Under the pieces are notes generated by a model. It searched no databases and was not told where the DNA came from. It worked only from the letters and a program-made list of their open reading frames with translations. From positions 248,001-312,000 of the forward strand of contig MCFH01000028.1 of NCBI GenBank assembly GCA_002104945.1: a DNA stretch of 64,000 nt, given 5' to 3'. Positions within the stretch are counted from its first letter, which is position 1. Every line of letters starts with the position of its first letter. The DNA is from Piromyces finnis (taxonomy: Eukaryota; Neocallimastigomycota; Neocallimastigomycetes; Neocallimastigales; Neocallimastigaceae). The position numbers were made by a program, and so were the translations under genes. This document shows positions 1 through 13,014 of this stretch, in pieces.

Positions 1-148
1 GAAAAAAATCGATATATCTATATAAATAATAATTAAAAAAAAAAAAAATACTATTTAAAGATTATTATTTATTTAATAATGTAATAATTCTATTTTTTAA
101 TATGATATCATCCTACTTTGTATAAAGTCACAACAACACCATTATTAC

Positions 149-185
<37 letters not shown>

Positions 186-525
186 AGTATTAATCTTTTT
201 CATATCTTTTTTAATATTTATTAAACAACGAATTTTTTTTTTTTTTTTTAATATTATAAATTATTATTTTTAAACATTCTAAAAAAAAATTCTTGTAAAT
301 AATTTCATATCTATACTTTTTTTAATTGTAAATCATATTATATACTTTCCCAATTTCTAATAAAGTATATATATATATAAAAGTAGTCATGCAAATATAT
401 ATATAAAAAAAAAAAAAATTAAAAATAAATAAAACAAGTAAAACCATAAAAAATATATATATTTACCTTTTATAACTTTTTTTTTTAAGAAGAGTGTTTA
501 TATAATAATTTTATTTTTAGTATTC

Positions 526-556
<31 letters not shown>

Positions 557-2116
557 TAATTGTTATTGTTTATACAAAAAGAAAAAAAGTTCATATGTTT
601 CTTCTTCACCAATATAGCAACAAAGAAACATTTCTAATGTTTTGTACACAAAGTTCAATGTTAGTATTTCTTCGAATGAAAAACCATTATGGACTCATGA
701 AAGTGTGTGTATCGATTCTATCTAATATATATATATATTTTTTATTATTTAATTTATTAGACAGGGACCAATTCCATAGACATTATATATTTCATAGATA
801 GTTTATTGAACTTTATATACAACTATATTTTATTTCTATATATTATATTATTTTTATATATTATTTATATTGTAGTAGTATTACTATCAATTATTAATAG
901 GTATTATCAACTTTATGTAAATTGAATGAATAAATACAAAAAAAAAAAAAGTATTCTTATCCTTTTCTAAAAAAAATAAAAATAAAAATAAATACATTAA
1001 TTCATTTATTATGAAATGAATTTATTAATAATTACTAATTCAGAATCTTAATAACAATAAAGCATAACAAACAATATCAATAAGAATAACAAAATTTATA
1101 ATTTTATAATTTTTTTTATATCAAGTGTAAATTTTATTTTTTTTTTTTAAATATAAAGGTATACTTTTTTTTTTTTTGCAAAATAGGTTAAGTAAAAGAA
1201 AAAAAAAATATATAAAACAAGATTTTAAAAAGCTAAACACTAAAATTAATTATTCTTGTTTCTTTTAATTATAGGTAGATCATGTTAAAAGAATGGATTA
1301 TCAAAATATTATTAAATATTAGTTTAATGGTTCATTAAATAATTTGGAAATATCATCATAAAAAAAAAAAAAAAAGATAAAAACAATGCTAATAAATTAA
1401 AGGATAAACCTATTCTTTTAATTCTTTTAAATAATTAAATAAAATAATATCTGTTGCATGATTTGTTTAATATTTTGTTTAATTATTAATAAAACTATAT
1501 TTCTATAATTAGAAAATTTTTTCTCTAAAATTTATCCTATAAAATTAATTCTTACCCTACCTACCCTATAATACACACACACACTAAATTCATTATAATA
1601 TTTATAATACTTAAAATTCAAATTCAATATATATATAAAAATTAAAATAGTTTATAATGAATGGATGGAATTTTTCTTTTTTCTTTCTTTCTTTCATTAA
1701 TTATTAATAAGTAATTTATTAATTTTATCTTTTACTTTTTTTTTTTTTTCCTTTTCATTTTATTATTTTTTAAACTTTTATTTTTATGATTTGGCATAAT
1801 GTATATAATGAATAATGTTAATTAACAAATAAATATTATTAATTAACATTACGAAAAAAAAAACAAAAAAACAAAAAACAAAAAAAAAAAACGAAATATT
1901 ATAATAGTTTTGTGTTGAACAATTTTTTTTTTTTTAAATTTTTAAAAATTTATATATTTTTTTTTAAATATTTTTTGTTAGTTGAAAAAAAAGTACAAAC
2001 AATAAAATTAAAAAAATAAAGTATTACTATTAAAAATATATTACTTTTTTTTTTTTTCATTCTTTTTTTTTTATTTAAAAAAATACAATTAATATATATA
2101 GTGGACCACAATAATA
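1..2116. other. A/T-rich spacer with one possible orphan exon
   Basis: Almost pure A/T with homopolymer runs and no convincing gene. One less AT-rich island (about 563-720) is open on the minus strand from a possible AG acceptor at 695-694 to a TAA at 563-565, encoding about 43 residues with an acidic GEEE stretch near the end. I do not recognise it and found no matching upstream exon, so I do not call a gene. Confidence 0.5.
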
Positions 2117-3355
2117 ATGTCAAGTACTATTGAAAATGTGAATAATATATATCTATTTTTTCTTTAAAGAAATATATATTTAAATATATAAAAAAGATAA
2201 TGACTGATTCTATTTCTCATAAAGCATTAAAATAAAATAAAATAAAATAAAAAATATAATGATTATACTAATTATTATTATTTTTTTTAATTTATTATAA
2301 TTTATAATAATAATAATAATATATATATATTTTTTTATTCTTTGAATAATCAAATGCTTAAAAATATGGATGGATAATGCTAATTCAAAATACATACTAT
2401 AATAAAAATACACTTTTCCTTCCTTCTATATATTATTGAATAAATAAACTCTCGATTTTGTATTATTATCTATCATTAAAAAATATTTAAAATGTTGATA
2501 ATCTTATATAGTCTACATCGGAGTCAGCTACTCCTCATAACGATGACAGTAGATATCGTTTCCTTTTAAATTTTTTAAAATTGTTTTTTTTTTTATACAT
2601 ATAAATAATAATTAATATATTTTCTGTATAAATATAAATTAAAAAAAAAAACATGTCAATTTAAAATTTGATAATCCTTTTATTTCAATAATAATAACAA
2701 TAAATCAAAATTACTTCAACTATTTTTCTTTTTTAAAAAATAATAATGATATAAAAGATACATTAAAAAAACAATCAAGTCATACTCTCAATATTGAATT
2801 AGGTTTATTACAGGAAAAAAATAATAGAGAAAAAAAGGAAACCCTAAAAAGTCCAACGGAAACAAAAATTCATTTTAAAGAACGTAAATATATATATTAT
2901 ATTATATATTATATATATTATATATATATTTTCTTCAAAGAAAATAAATAAAAAAATAAACAAACAAATATAAAAGAGTTATCAATAAATATATTTTAAT
3001 TTATAATGACATCAATATAACTTTTCAAATTATTAATAATGTATATATATATAAATGATTTCTCTATAAATTTTATATATAATATATATATACTTTAACA
3101 ATTAAACACCAATCATAAAAAAAAAAAAAAAAAGCAAAAAGAAGGAGTTTGAATGCAACAATAGAAAAAGATATTGACGCTATTGATTTTAAACAAAATA
3201 TTGTTTGTGATGATGATAATGATGACGATGAAAAAGAAGAATGTGAATTTACAAATGAGGCTATTGAAACTATGAATGCCGAAAAAATTATTGAAAGTGG
3301 TTACTTATACAAACGCTCTACAAAAATAAAAGTAATTATCGAATAATCAAGTTTA

Positions 3356-3386
<31 letters not shown>

Positions 3387-5134
3387 TAAAAAAAAATAAT
3401 TAAACAAGTTTTTTTTAAAAAAAACTTGTTTAATTAAATACAAATTAGAAATATAGTAGATTTTTTTTTTTTTATACTAAAGTAATTTATTTATTTATCA
3501 ATCTATTTATTGGTATAATAATAAAAAAAAAGAGTTGGAAAAAACGTTGGTTTGTTTTAAGGGGAACAAAATTAGCCTATTATAAAAATGAAAAGGTATT
3601 TTTTTTTTTTTATTAGTAATATTAATAAAATAAATAATTATATGTATAGATTTTAATTTTATTGAAATGTTTCTTTTTTTTTTTTAAATAAAATTTTTAT
3701 AAATTTTTAAAATAACTCTTTTCTTTAAATTTAATATTTATTATTAAAAAAAAAAAAAAAAACTCTCCAAGGAATATAAATTAATGAGTGTTATAGATCT
3801 TAGTACAATTCATAGAGTTGGTAAGGTCAATGTGTCAAGACCTAATGTTTTTGGTATAGTTACTTTACCTCGAACCTATTATGTTCAAGGTACAAATGAA
3901 GAGGATGTCGATAATTGGATAAAATCAATAAATGAATTAATAAAAGCTAATTCTAATGATGTAAATCATAAAGTTCGAAAATTATCTTTATCTGAAAGTA
4001 ACATTGATAAAGAACATCGTAAAGAATATTCTGGTGATATGTTTAATGGAAAACCAGTTAGTAAAAGTCATGATTCTTTAGAAAACTTTACAAAAGGTAG
4101 TAATGGTAGTATAGCAGGTAAAACAAAAATTTTAGAAAATAAATTTGATGCCGTCAATAATACAATTAATATGACCCCTCATACAAATAATACTGGTAAT
4201 GACAACTCTGTTGCAAAAGAAAATAATACTATTGAAAATAATAATAAACAAAATGATTCTCTAAATACTAATAATAATTTAGACAATGCCATTAATAACG
4301 ATAATATTTCAAACCTAGAAAATAAAAATACTACTAACAAAGAATCGTCAGAAAAGAAAAAAGAAAGTAAACCAATGCCAATTTTAACATCAGTCAATGA
4401 CCTAGAGGTGAATGATTCTTCAAAAGTTAAATTTATACAATCAGCAAGTGCAGTTGAATATCGGTCAGCTAATAGTTCGTTACCTTGTTCATCAAAATCT
4501 GGAAAGAATAGTAGTTATTATAATGAGATTAAATCCGCAAGACCTTATGATGAAAACCATTCAGTTATTCATGAAAATGAAGAATCTAGTAGTGAAGAAA
4601 ATCTTTTTATTGTTAATCCACTTACAAGTGTTAATGTAATGAATGATAATGTCATTGTTCGTCAAGGCTATCTTCTACGACAGAGTATGAAATATAAAAC
4701 CTGGAAAAAAAGATGGTTTGTTTTACGTAATGGTAAACTTACTTGTTATAAGAATGAAAAGGTAATTATTATATATATATAAAATATTTAATAGCACTTT
4801 TTTTTTTTTATTGAAAAATATAAAAATGTCAAATTTTCATTATATATTTTGTGTACTATTTTTATTAATGATGATTGAATATACTTAAAATATTATTACT
4901 GTTTAGGAATATGTTGTTATTTTTATTATACCTTTATCAGAAACCCTAGATATTATTGAAACGGAAAAACCAGTGAGCAAATCTCATAAATATTGTTTTA
5001 AGGTTATTACCGAAGGTAAAACAATGCTCCTTTGCTCAGAAACTGAAGAAGACTGTAATAATTGGATTAGTGATCTTCAAAGGTGTCACAAAATTATTCA
5101 AGAAATAAAAGATAATAATGGATTAGTAGAATAA
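2117..5134 (+). CDS. Tandem PH-domain protein, 7 exons, 553 aa
   Basis: Spliced model: 2117-2137, 2512-2548, 2758-2883, 3135-3331, 3533-3595, 3772-4761, 4907-5134. Phases agree at every junction. The protein has an acidic N-terminus, a first PH domain (about residues 116-205, from GYLYKRS through WKKRWFVLRG to DNWIKSINEL), a long polar Asn/Ser linker (about 206-440) and a second PH domain (about 445-545, GYLLRQS, WKKRWFVLRN, NNWISDLQRC). Both domains keep the near-invariant C-terminal helix Trp. PH domains bind phosphoinositides or proteins at membranes; the two-PH layout recalls yeast Opy1, but orthology is not shown. The first two exons are short and the first donor (GTGAAT) is weak, so the start is less certain than the rest. 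The gene is convergent with DIM1. Confidence 0.85.
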
Positions 5135-5799
5135 ATTTAAAGTAACAACAACAACAACAACAACAACAACAAAAAAAAAAAAAAAAAAAAAAAAATAAAT
5201 ATTAAATATAATTTTTTTTTCTTTACTTTTTAAATGTTTTAAAATTATAAATTCATTAAAACTATAGATAGATATAAAAGTTAAATAACTATCAACCATT
5301 ATATTAATATTATTTCTTAAAATAGTATAATTATTGTACATTTTAAGAAATAGAATATTTATTAAACCTATTACCTCCCTTTTTACATCTAAAATTATAA
5401 TTATTATTATAATTGAAAAATAAATATATTAATAAATCAGAAAAAAAAAAAAACTCAAAAAAAAACTCAAAAAAAAAAAAAAAGATATATGTTTTTTTAA
5501 TACCATTTTTATTTTTTATAGTAAATTATAGTCTTTAATTTATATATTTATTATTATTATTAATAATTATTATTATTAATTCTTACTTTTAATTATTACA
5601 ATTTAATACTTTTAAAAGAAGTTATTTTTGATGTTATTAAATGATTTTTATTTTTATTTTTAATAATTTTAATAGATATTTTGGCATAGGTTATATAAAG
5701 TTTTCTTTTGAATTATCGGTTAATGGCGTTATTCGTTATTATTATTTAATAATGACAAGATTTAATATATATATATATATGAATATATATAATATTTAT
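5135..5799. repeat. Convergent 3' spacer with CAA/A microsatellite
   Basis: The spacer lies between the 3' ends of the PH-domain gene and DIM1. It begins with a CAA microsatellite running into a poly-A tract (about 5143-5195), followed by A/T sequence. No gene is seen. Confidence 0.6.
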
Positions 5800-6919
5800 T
5801 TAGTATTTGTATTTGGTAGAGTAATCCTTTGGAGATACAACAAGACCACGTCCTTTTCTAGCACCACGATAAACAGTTTCAACAATATCAATCATTTCTT
5901 GTTTATCCTTTGTAATATTTTTTATAATAAAGATAGAAAATATTCAATTATTAAAAAATATAAAATTAATTATTATACACGCTTAATTATATGTATTTAT
6001 TGTAACATTATATTTGTTGCTTATTATAATAATTACTTCAAGAGCCCAATTAATCTTATTATTATTACCGGTACCCAAATCAATCATAATGTGCTTATTA
6101 CGGTAGACTTTTAAAAGTATATTTTGTTAATTCCTTAAATTTTATTTTAAAATAATTTTGTAAAAAAAAAAAAAAAAAAAAAACACTTACAAAACATTAC
6201 AGTACATGGATCGTACAATTCATACATTTTATTGAAATCTGGAACTTCAGTAATATCAGTTAAGTAGATAACAGCAAAATTCTTAACCTTTTCACAAATG
6301 GAATATAATATTTCATCCATTTTCATACATGTTGGATCCTTTAATAATAAAATGTGTACCAATAAAATGATATGGGTTAGTTTTTTTATTAATTATTTCT
6401 TTTATCATTATTTTTTTCTCTTAATAATTCAATTCAATTCAATTCAATTCAATTCAATTTATATATATTTCTCACATTTTATTATTATTATTATTAATTT
6501 TAAATAAATTTAAAATGATTATTTGAAATAATAAAAAAATGAATTTGTCCTTTGAATTTTTTTATCTAAATTATATTTTTCTTTAGATAATCATTCAAAT
6601 AAAATATATTTAAATATAAAAAAAGTTTAGAACAATACAGTAAACAAATTATCTTTTTTAATTATATTTTCAATTTACCCAATCATGACCAAAACGAATG
6701 ACAACAACTCTTTCTTCTTCATTAAGAATTGCTTGGTCTACATGCCAACCAGAATGAAGATGTGGTAAAAAATAAGACTAAATATATTAAAATAATAATA
6801 TTAAATATAAATAATTAAAAATAATATTTTTTTTAATATTTTTAATATTTTTTATAAATATATATTTTAATTAAAGTTTTCTTTTCTAATTCTAACTGAA
6901 TTTTCATTTTTTTTACCAT
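5800..6919 (-). CDS. DIM1: U5 snRNP 15-kDa protein DIM1/Dib1 (TXNL4A), 142 aa
   Basis: Core spliceosome protein with a thioredoxin-like fold, part of the U5 snRNP and U4/U6.U5 tri-snRNP, needed for activation of the B complex. Exons on the minus strand: 6917-6919 (the ATG alone), 6679-6777, 6191-6338, 6037-6107, 5800-5907; all phases fit. The product is exactly 142 residues, the length of the human protein, and is nearly collinear with it. Landmarks include LPHLHSGWHVDQAIL, VVIRFGHDW, DPTCMKMDE, FNKMYELYDPCTVMF, DLGTGNNNKINW and ETVYRGARKGRGLVVSPKDY. The only uncertain part is the first exon: the ATG followed directly by a GTAAAA donor is inferred from phase and from the conserved Ser-Tyr at position 2. 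The gene is convergent with the PH-domain gene and divergent from the Asn-rich gene. Confidence 0.97.
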
Positions 6920-8747
6920 TTTTACAATTTAAATTTTAAGATGATAAAATATGAGAATTAATAAATTACAATTTTTTTTTTAAAAAATATAAAATAAATT
7001 ACTGTCAAATATCATTAATTTACATATATTTATAACAATCATAAGATAATAACACATAATATTAACGTGATTTAATTAAATTTTGAAAAATTTATAAAAC
7101 TTCATTTTTTTAAAAAAAAAATTAAAGTTTTTTTTTTATGGAAATTACATCTTATAGAAAAGAATAATTTTTTATAGTGAAATAACATGCTACATATTTA
7201 GTTATATAATCTATAATCTAATCTAGAATATAATGAATAACTATAAAAAATAAAGTTTATTCATTAGAAACGGAACATGTATAAAGTATTAATAAAATAA
7301 TAATTAAATAACTAAAAAAAAAAAAAAAAAAATACTTTGAATATTTTTTAAAAATAAAAAAAATTCTTATTTATTAATGAATATTCAAGGAAATAGTCAT
7401 TGTAAAAATCAATCAATAATAAAAGTATAAAAAAAGAAATTATGAATTATATAATAAATGAAATTTATAATAAGCATTAATATAATTTAATACTACAAAT
7501 TGATAAGAAAGGTATACATTATTCATTAATTAATTGTATATTATACTGAGGGATAAAAAATATTAATTTTTATATCTGTAGCTTTAATTTTTCTTTTGAT
7601 AAACTTTTTTTTATATATAAATATATATAAATACTTTTAAGCAAGTATTATTCTAAATTTATATATAATAGTGTTTTTTAAAGTTATGAATTAAAGTTAA
7701 AATATTAAGGATAATTATAAAAAAGAAAAATTAAAATAGAACTTTTTTATTATGAATTTTGAAAAGCAATTTATTATTAATAATTATATTTTTATTTTTA
7801 TTTTTTATTTTTTTATATTATACACTTTTTTTTTATCGAGATTATTTTGCTTTTTTTCTTTTCAAAAAAAACAAAAAAACAAAAAAAAAAAAAACAAACA
7901 AACAAAAAAAAAAACATAGATATAAATATTTATATAGACTGTATATTTTGTATACCAAGTTTAAAAGAAAAAAAAAATATGATAATGCATTAAATTTATC
8001 CTGTTTATATTTAAAAATTGACTTTTATTACTATCGAATTGAGTGTTATTTTTAAAATAATTATATTTAATATATATAAAAAAAAAAAATTATATAATAA
8101 TTATCTCGAATAATAATAAAAGTAAATTATTTATGTGATGTAGTATTTACTAAACACAAACATTTAGTAATAATAATAATAATAATAATAATACAAGTTA
8201 TTGTTAATTAAATCAAATAACAATATAATATACTATTTTTTTTTTTTTTTCTAATATTGTATTTATTGTTTTTATAAAATATAAAGTCAATGAAAAATAA
8301 CTCTAAAAATTAATTATATATTATAAGTTATAAAAAATAAAACTTATTAAGTAAAAAAAAAAAAAAAAAAAAATAAAAAATAAAAAAAATTCTTTTTTTC
8401 TAAACTATCAATGATTAATGATTACTTAAAAAAAGGTATTATTATACTGAAAGTAATATTTAGCCCATAAAACTAGTACACTAAAGTATACAAAAAATTA
8501 TATTATTATTAGTAGAGTTAATCGTACTATAAACAATAATTTCTTCAATATCAAAATTCAATTATAATTTTAAAATAATTAACATTTGTTTTTTATATAG
8601 ACATACACACACATAGATACACTCATATATATACATAAAATATTTAATAACATAATTATAATACAATAGAATAATATCAATAAAAAAATTTATAGTATAT
8701 AAAATACAATTTCATTATTTCCTATTATATAAATAAATAAAATTAAC
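6920..8747. other. A/T-rich divergent spacer
   Basis: The spacer holds the upstream regions of DIM1 (minus) and the Asn-rich gene (plus). It is A/T sequence with short microsatellites, including TAA at about 8166-8194. An open frame at 7759-8055 is made of poly-A/T codons (Phe, Lys, Ile, Tyr) and is not called a gene. No recognisable regulatory motif is seen. Confidence 0.5.
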
Positions 8748-11700
8748 ATGGAAACATCTAATGAGACGAATACAATTAATATTTTATCATGGATATTTGA
8801 TGAATTAGACACTCAAAAATTTGGTGTGAAAAATAATAAACACTTTAATTATTTTGATGATTCGGAAGAAAATATTCAAAAGATTAATCATTTCTATTTA
8901 AATTTCAAACCAACAATTGAAAGTACTATTGATGAAAAAGAGAAAGATGATACCGATAATGAAAATAATCTTACAGAAGATGTTGGGAGACATAATAAAA
9001 ATAATAGCATGCTTCTAAATAAAATGAAAACTCGTCCTAATCAAGGAGATACAGGTGATTTTGCAGAGTTAAGAAAAAGAAGGAATCATCATGATGAAAA
9101 AGAAAAGAATGGAAAAGAAAAGAAAAACAATTTATATAATTCAGGACTATCAAGATCCCTTTCAAAAAAAGATGAAATTAAAACAAAGAATCTTAAATTC
9201 GAAGGATTTAATGCTAATATTTCATTAAATCCCGAAGATAATAGAATACAGTTTTATAATAACAAAAAGTTTAAAAAATTTAAATCTGATATTCATCTTG
9301 GTTTAAAAAGATTAGAAAAATTAGAGTCCCCGCTAAGTAAAATATCTCGTTCTTTAAGTTCATCTGCTATAATACCACCAATTCCTGTTAATCTTTCAGT
9401 AAAGTTTACCAATTTCAATGATGAAAAAAATAAATCCGTTTTTTTCAATTCATCAAATAAAAGTTTATTTAATTCACCTATGATTACTGACGATACAGGT
9501 ATTATATTATTATTTTGCTTTTTTTTTTTTTTTTTATAATTAATGTAGTTTAACAATAGAATTATTATTATTAATAAGCCTTATTGTATTATTATATCAT
9601 TACTAAAATTTTCATATTTTTAATAATATTTTAAAAATTATTCATCATGATTAAAAAAATAAAGATATTTTAACAGATGAATTTCCAGATAATAAAATAG
9701 AAAAAAATAATGAAACTGAAACAAAAAGAATTGAAAAAGAATATATTTCCGATAATAAATATGAGTTAATTAATAATAAAAAGATTAATAATTCTATCAA
9801 AAACACTGATATAATACTGGAAGAAATCATGGTTCATCCATCATCGGCATCAAGTACAACTCTTAATTCCAAAGCTACAAATAATAAAAAAGATATTATT
9901 AAGATATCATTTGAATCTGTAATGTCCAGTACGATGAAAATATCCCAAGACGATGCTTCTTTTATAGATAGAAAAAAGGATGAAAGTTCATTTATTTTAA
10001 ATGAATATGGTCAATCTTTATTCAGATTACGTTATTATCTTCTTCAATTAAAATATTTGATTGATTGTAATAAAGATCTTGAACAAATTGTTTTTTATAA
10101 ATTAGCCCTTAGTCAATATCCTGATAGTAATTCTGTAAGAACTTGGTTAAAGCGTCGTATTACTAGAGAACCATTAGTTCATGGTTATTGCCTACCTCCA
10201 TTTAATGCAAGTGATGAAAATCTTACAAATGATATGTTTAGCAGACCTTTAAAAAATAAGATTTTCAACTCACTTTCTCTAGATAAAAAATATCAAGTCA
10301 TAGAACCCCTAACTTTTGATTTTGATAGAAAAGTTATGGGTACTCCTAAGCATAAATCTTTAGTTAGTTGTAATTCCAACCTCAAATATTGTCAAATGAG
10401 ACAGCGTAGTGATATTGTTCTACGTACCATATTTATAAAACATTTGTTCCAACAAGCTCAAGCTATTAAACATGTCATTGGTAATGAAAGATTCCTTTTA
10501 TTAAAAGATAAAGCATTACTCAATCTTCAGCCACGTGCTAGTAAACACTATAAACCAAAAGAAAATGTTACCAATTCTATGATTTCTATTAAACTAAAGA
10601 CCAATAAAAAAATGGGTATCTACCTTCAACATCATTCAAAAAAATCAAGTATTGACTTTTCTTCAAGAAACTCCAGACCAAATAATAATATTTTAGCACC
10701 ACAACCAGTGGATATAATCAATAGTAATATAAATGGAAAAGGTTTACACAATTCAACAATGAATAAAAGATTTGAAAAAAGTCTATCTTATCAGAATATT
10801 TTCTCATCAAATAGCCCATCAAAACTAAGAAACTGTCATATGTTAGAACCAGCTCCAACACACAAATATTCTTATTCTCAACCTCTTGGTCATATTATTT
10901 TTAATAAGCAAAATAATACTATTGAACCTTTAGGCTCTAATTCTAATCAAAGAATATTTAATAAAGAAAAAACCTTCTTTTCCAAATATATATTTTCAAA
11001 TAATAACTATGGAAATATAAATAATTTTACCTTTCATAATACCTCAAATAGCAATATAACCTTGAATAATACTACGAATAATAACAATAATAGTAATAAT
11101 AATAATAATAGTAATAGTAATATTGATAATAATAATAATAGTAACAATAATAATAGTAATATAGCAGTAGCGAATGCAAATAGAATGAATGAATTAGGAC
11201 ATAATACTACTGCTACTACCAATAAGAATGGTAATCTCGTTAAAAGTGATATTTCCTTAAATAATAATAATAACTCAGTTTTGAATAGACAAATTAGTAA
11301 AAGTAATAATAATAATATTAATAACAATCTAAATTCATATGGTTATCGAAAGCAACACCGTCATATTAGTAGCATAAGTAGTGTAAAAGATGTTAATAAA
11401 GATATGGATACTTGTTATAACTTTAATAATCTTAAAAGTACTATTGATGTATCAAAAGCAAAACTTAATAATGATCTTAGAAATCTTAATACCACATCAC
11501 CGCAAGCTGAATATAGTCGTAATGACTTATCATCATCGAAATATCAACCATCTAATAGAAAATTAAAAGATATCCAATCTCAAAAGTCACTTAAATCATT
11601 TAAGGAATCCGATAAAGATAGTGTACAAGAAAGTTTCAGTCAATCTGACGCTATTAACAATTACAGTGATCAAGATTCGGTTTATTCCATGTCCTCTCTT

Positions 11701-12363
11701 TATGCTTCTGATAAAATAAATAGTGATAAGCAAAATATGGATAAAAATGGTAATTATAAATTTATAAAATAATATTATTGATATAATCATATTGTTATTA
11801 ATAGTTAATATTAATCTTTATTATAATTTATCTATTTATAATATAATTTTTAAAAAGAAACATCTGGAAATGAAGCACTCGATTCTAATAGAACACTTGT
11901 AGTGTACAGACCAAATAAAAAACTATCTGTTGTCAAAAAAATATTTGAAATTATAAAGATAACAAAAAGAATTGAAAAGTCTAAAAAAGGAAAAGTTAAT
12001 ACTAAACATAAATCGAGTAATATTGTTGACTCTGAAGAAACTATTAACAATTCTATGGAAATTTCTAAATCTAATCATAATAATGCCATCTCTAATAGTG
12101 ACTTTTCTGTTAATGCCGGTTCATCTATTATGAATAGTAACTTTTCTGTTAATACTGGTTCGTCCAATATTGATAGTAGCCTTTCATTAAACACTAATAA
12201 TTATAATAGTGATGAAACTATTCATGAAAGATCAAAATTAGCCGACCAGAATAATAAAGCTATTATTAAAAAGGGCGGTGAAGATGTTAAATATAAAAAG
12301 AACACAAAATGGCATATTAAAATTTTTGGTAAAAGTAATAAAAAGACAGAAGTTGGGATTTAA
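8748..12363 (+). CDS. Large Asn-rich protein of unknown function, 1113 aa
   Basis: Exons 8748-9498, 9665-11749 and 11858-12363, joined in phase (each codon split after one G). I do not recognise the family. The N-terminal ~250 residues are polar and charged. A compact, less biased part at about residues 360-550 (10000-10560) has features of a folded or helical domain: LFRLRYYLLQLKYL, KLALSQYP, WLKRRITREPLVHGYCLPP, MRQRSDIVLRTIFIKHLFQQ. The region around residues 700-900 is Asn-rich. The C-terminal exon is basic (KKLSVVKKIFEIIKITKR, KWHIKIFGKS) with short SNFSVN repeats. No catalytic motif, signal peptide or membrane segment is seen. The first ATG of the open frame is used as start. The gene is convergent with PEX10. 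Confidence 0.75.

Positions 12364-13014
<651 letters not shown>

Noticed and set aside
7759-8055. 98-codon plus-strand frame
   Set aside because: Made of homopolymer-derived Phe/Lys/Ile/Tyr codons at the same AT content as the spacer; no splice or domain evidence.
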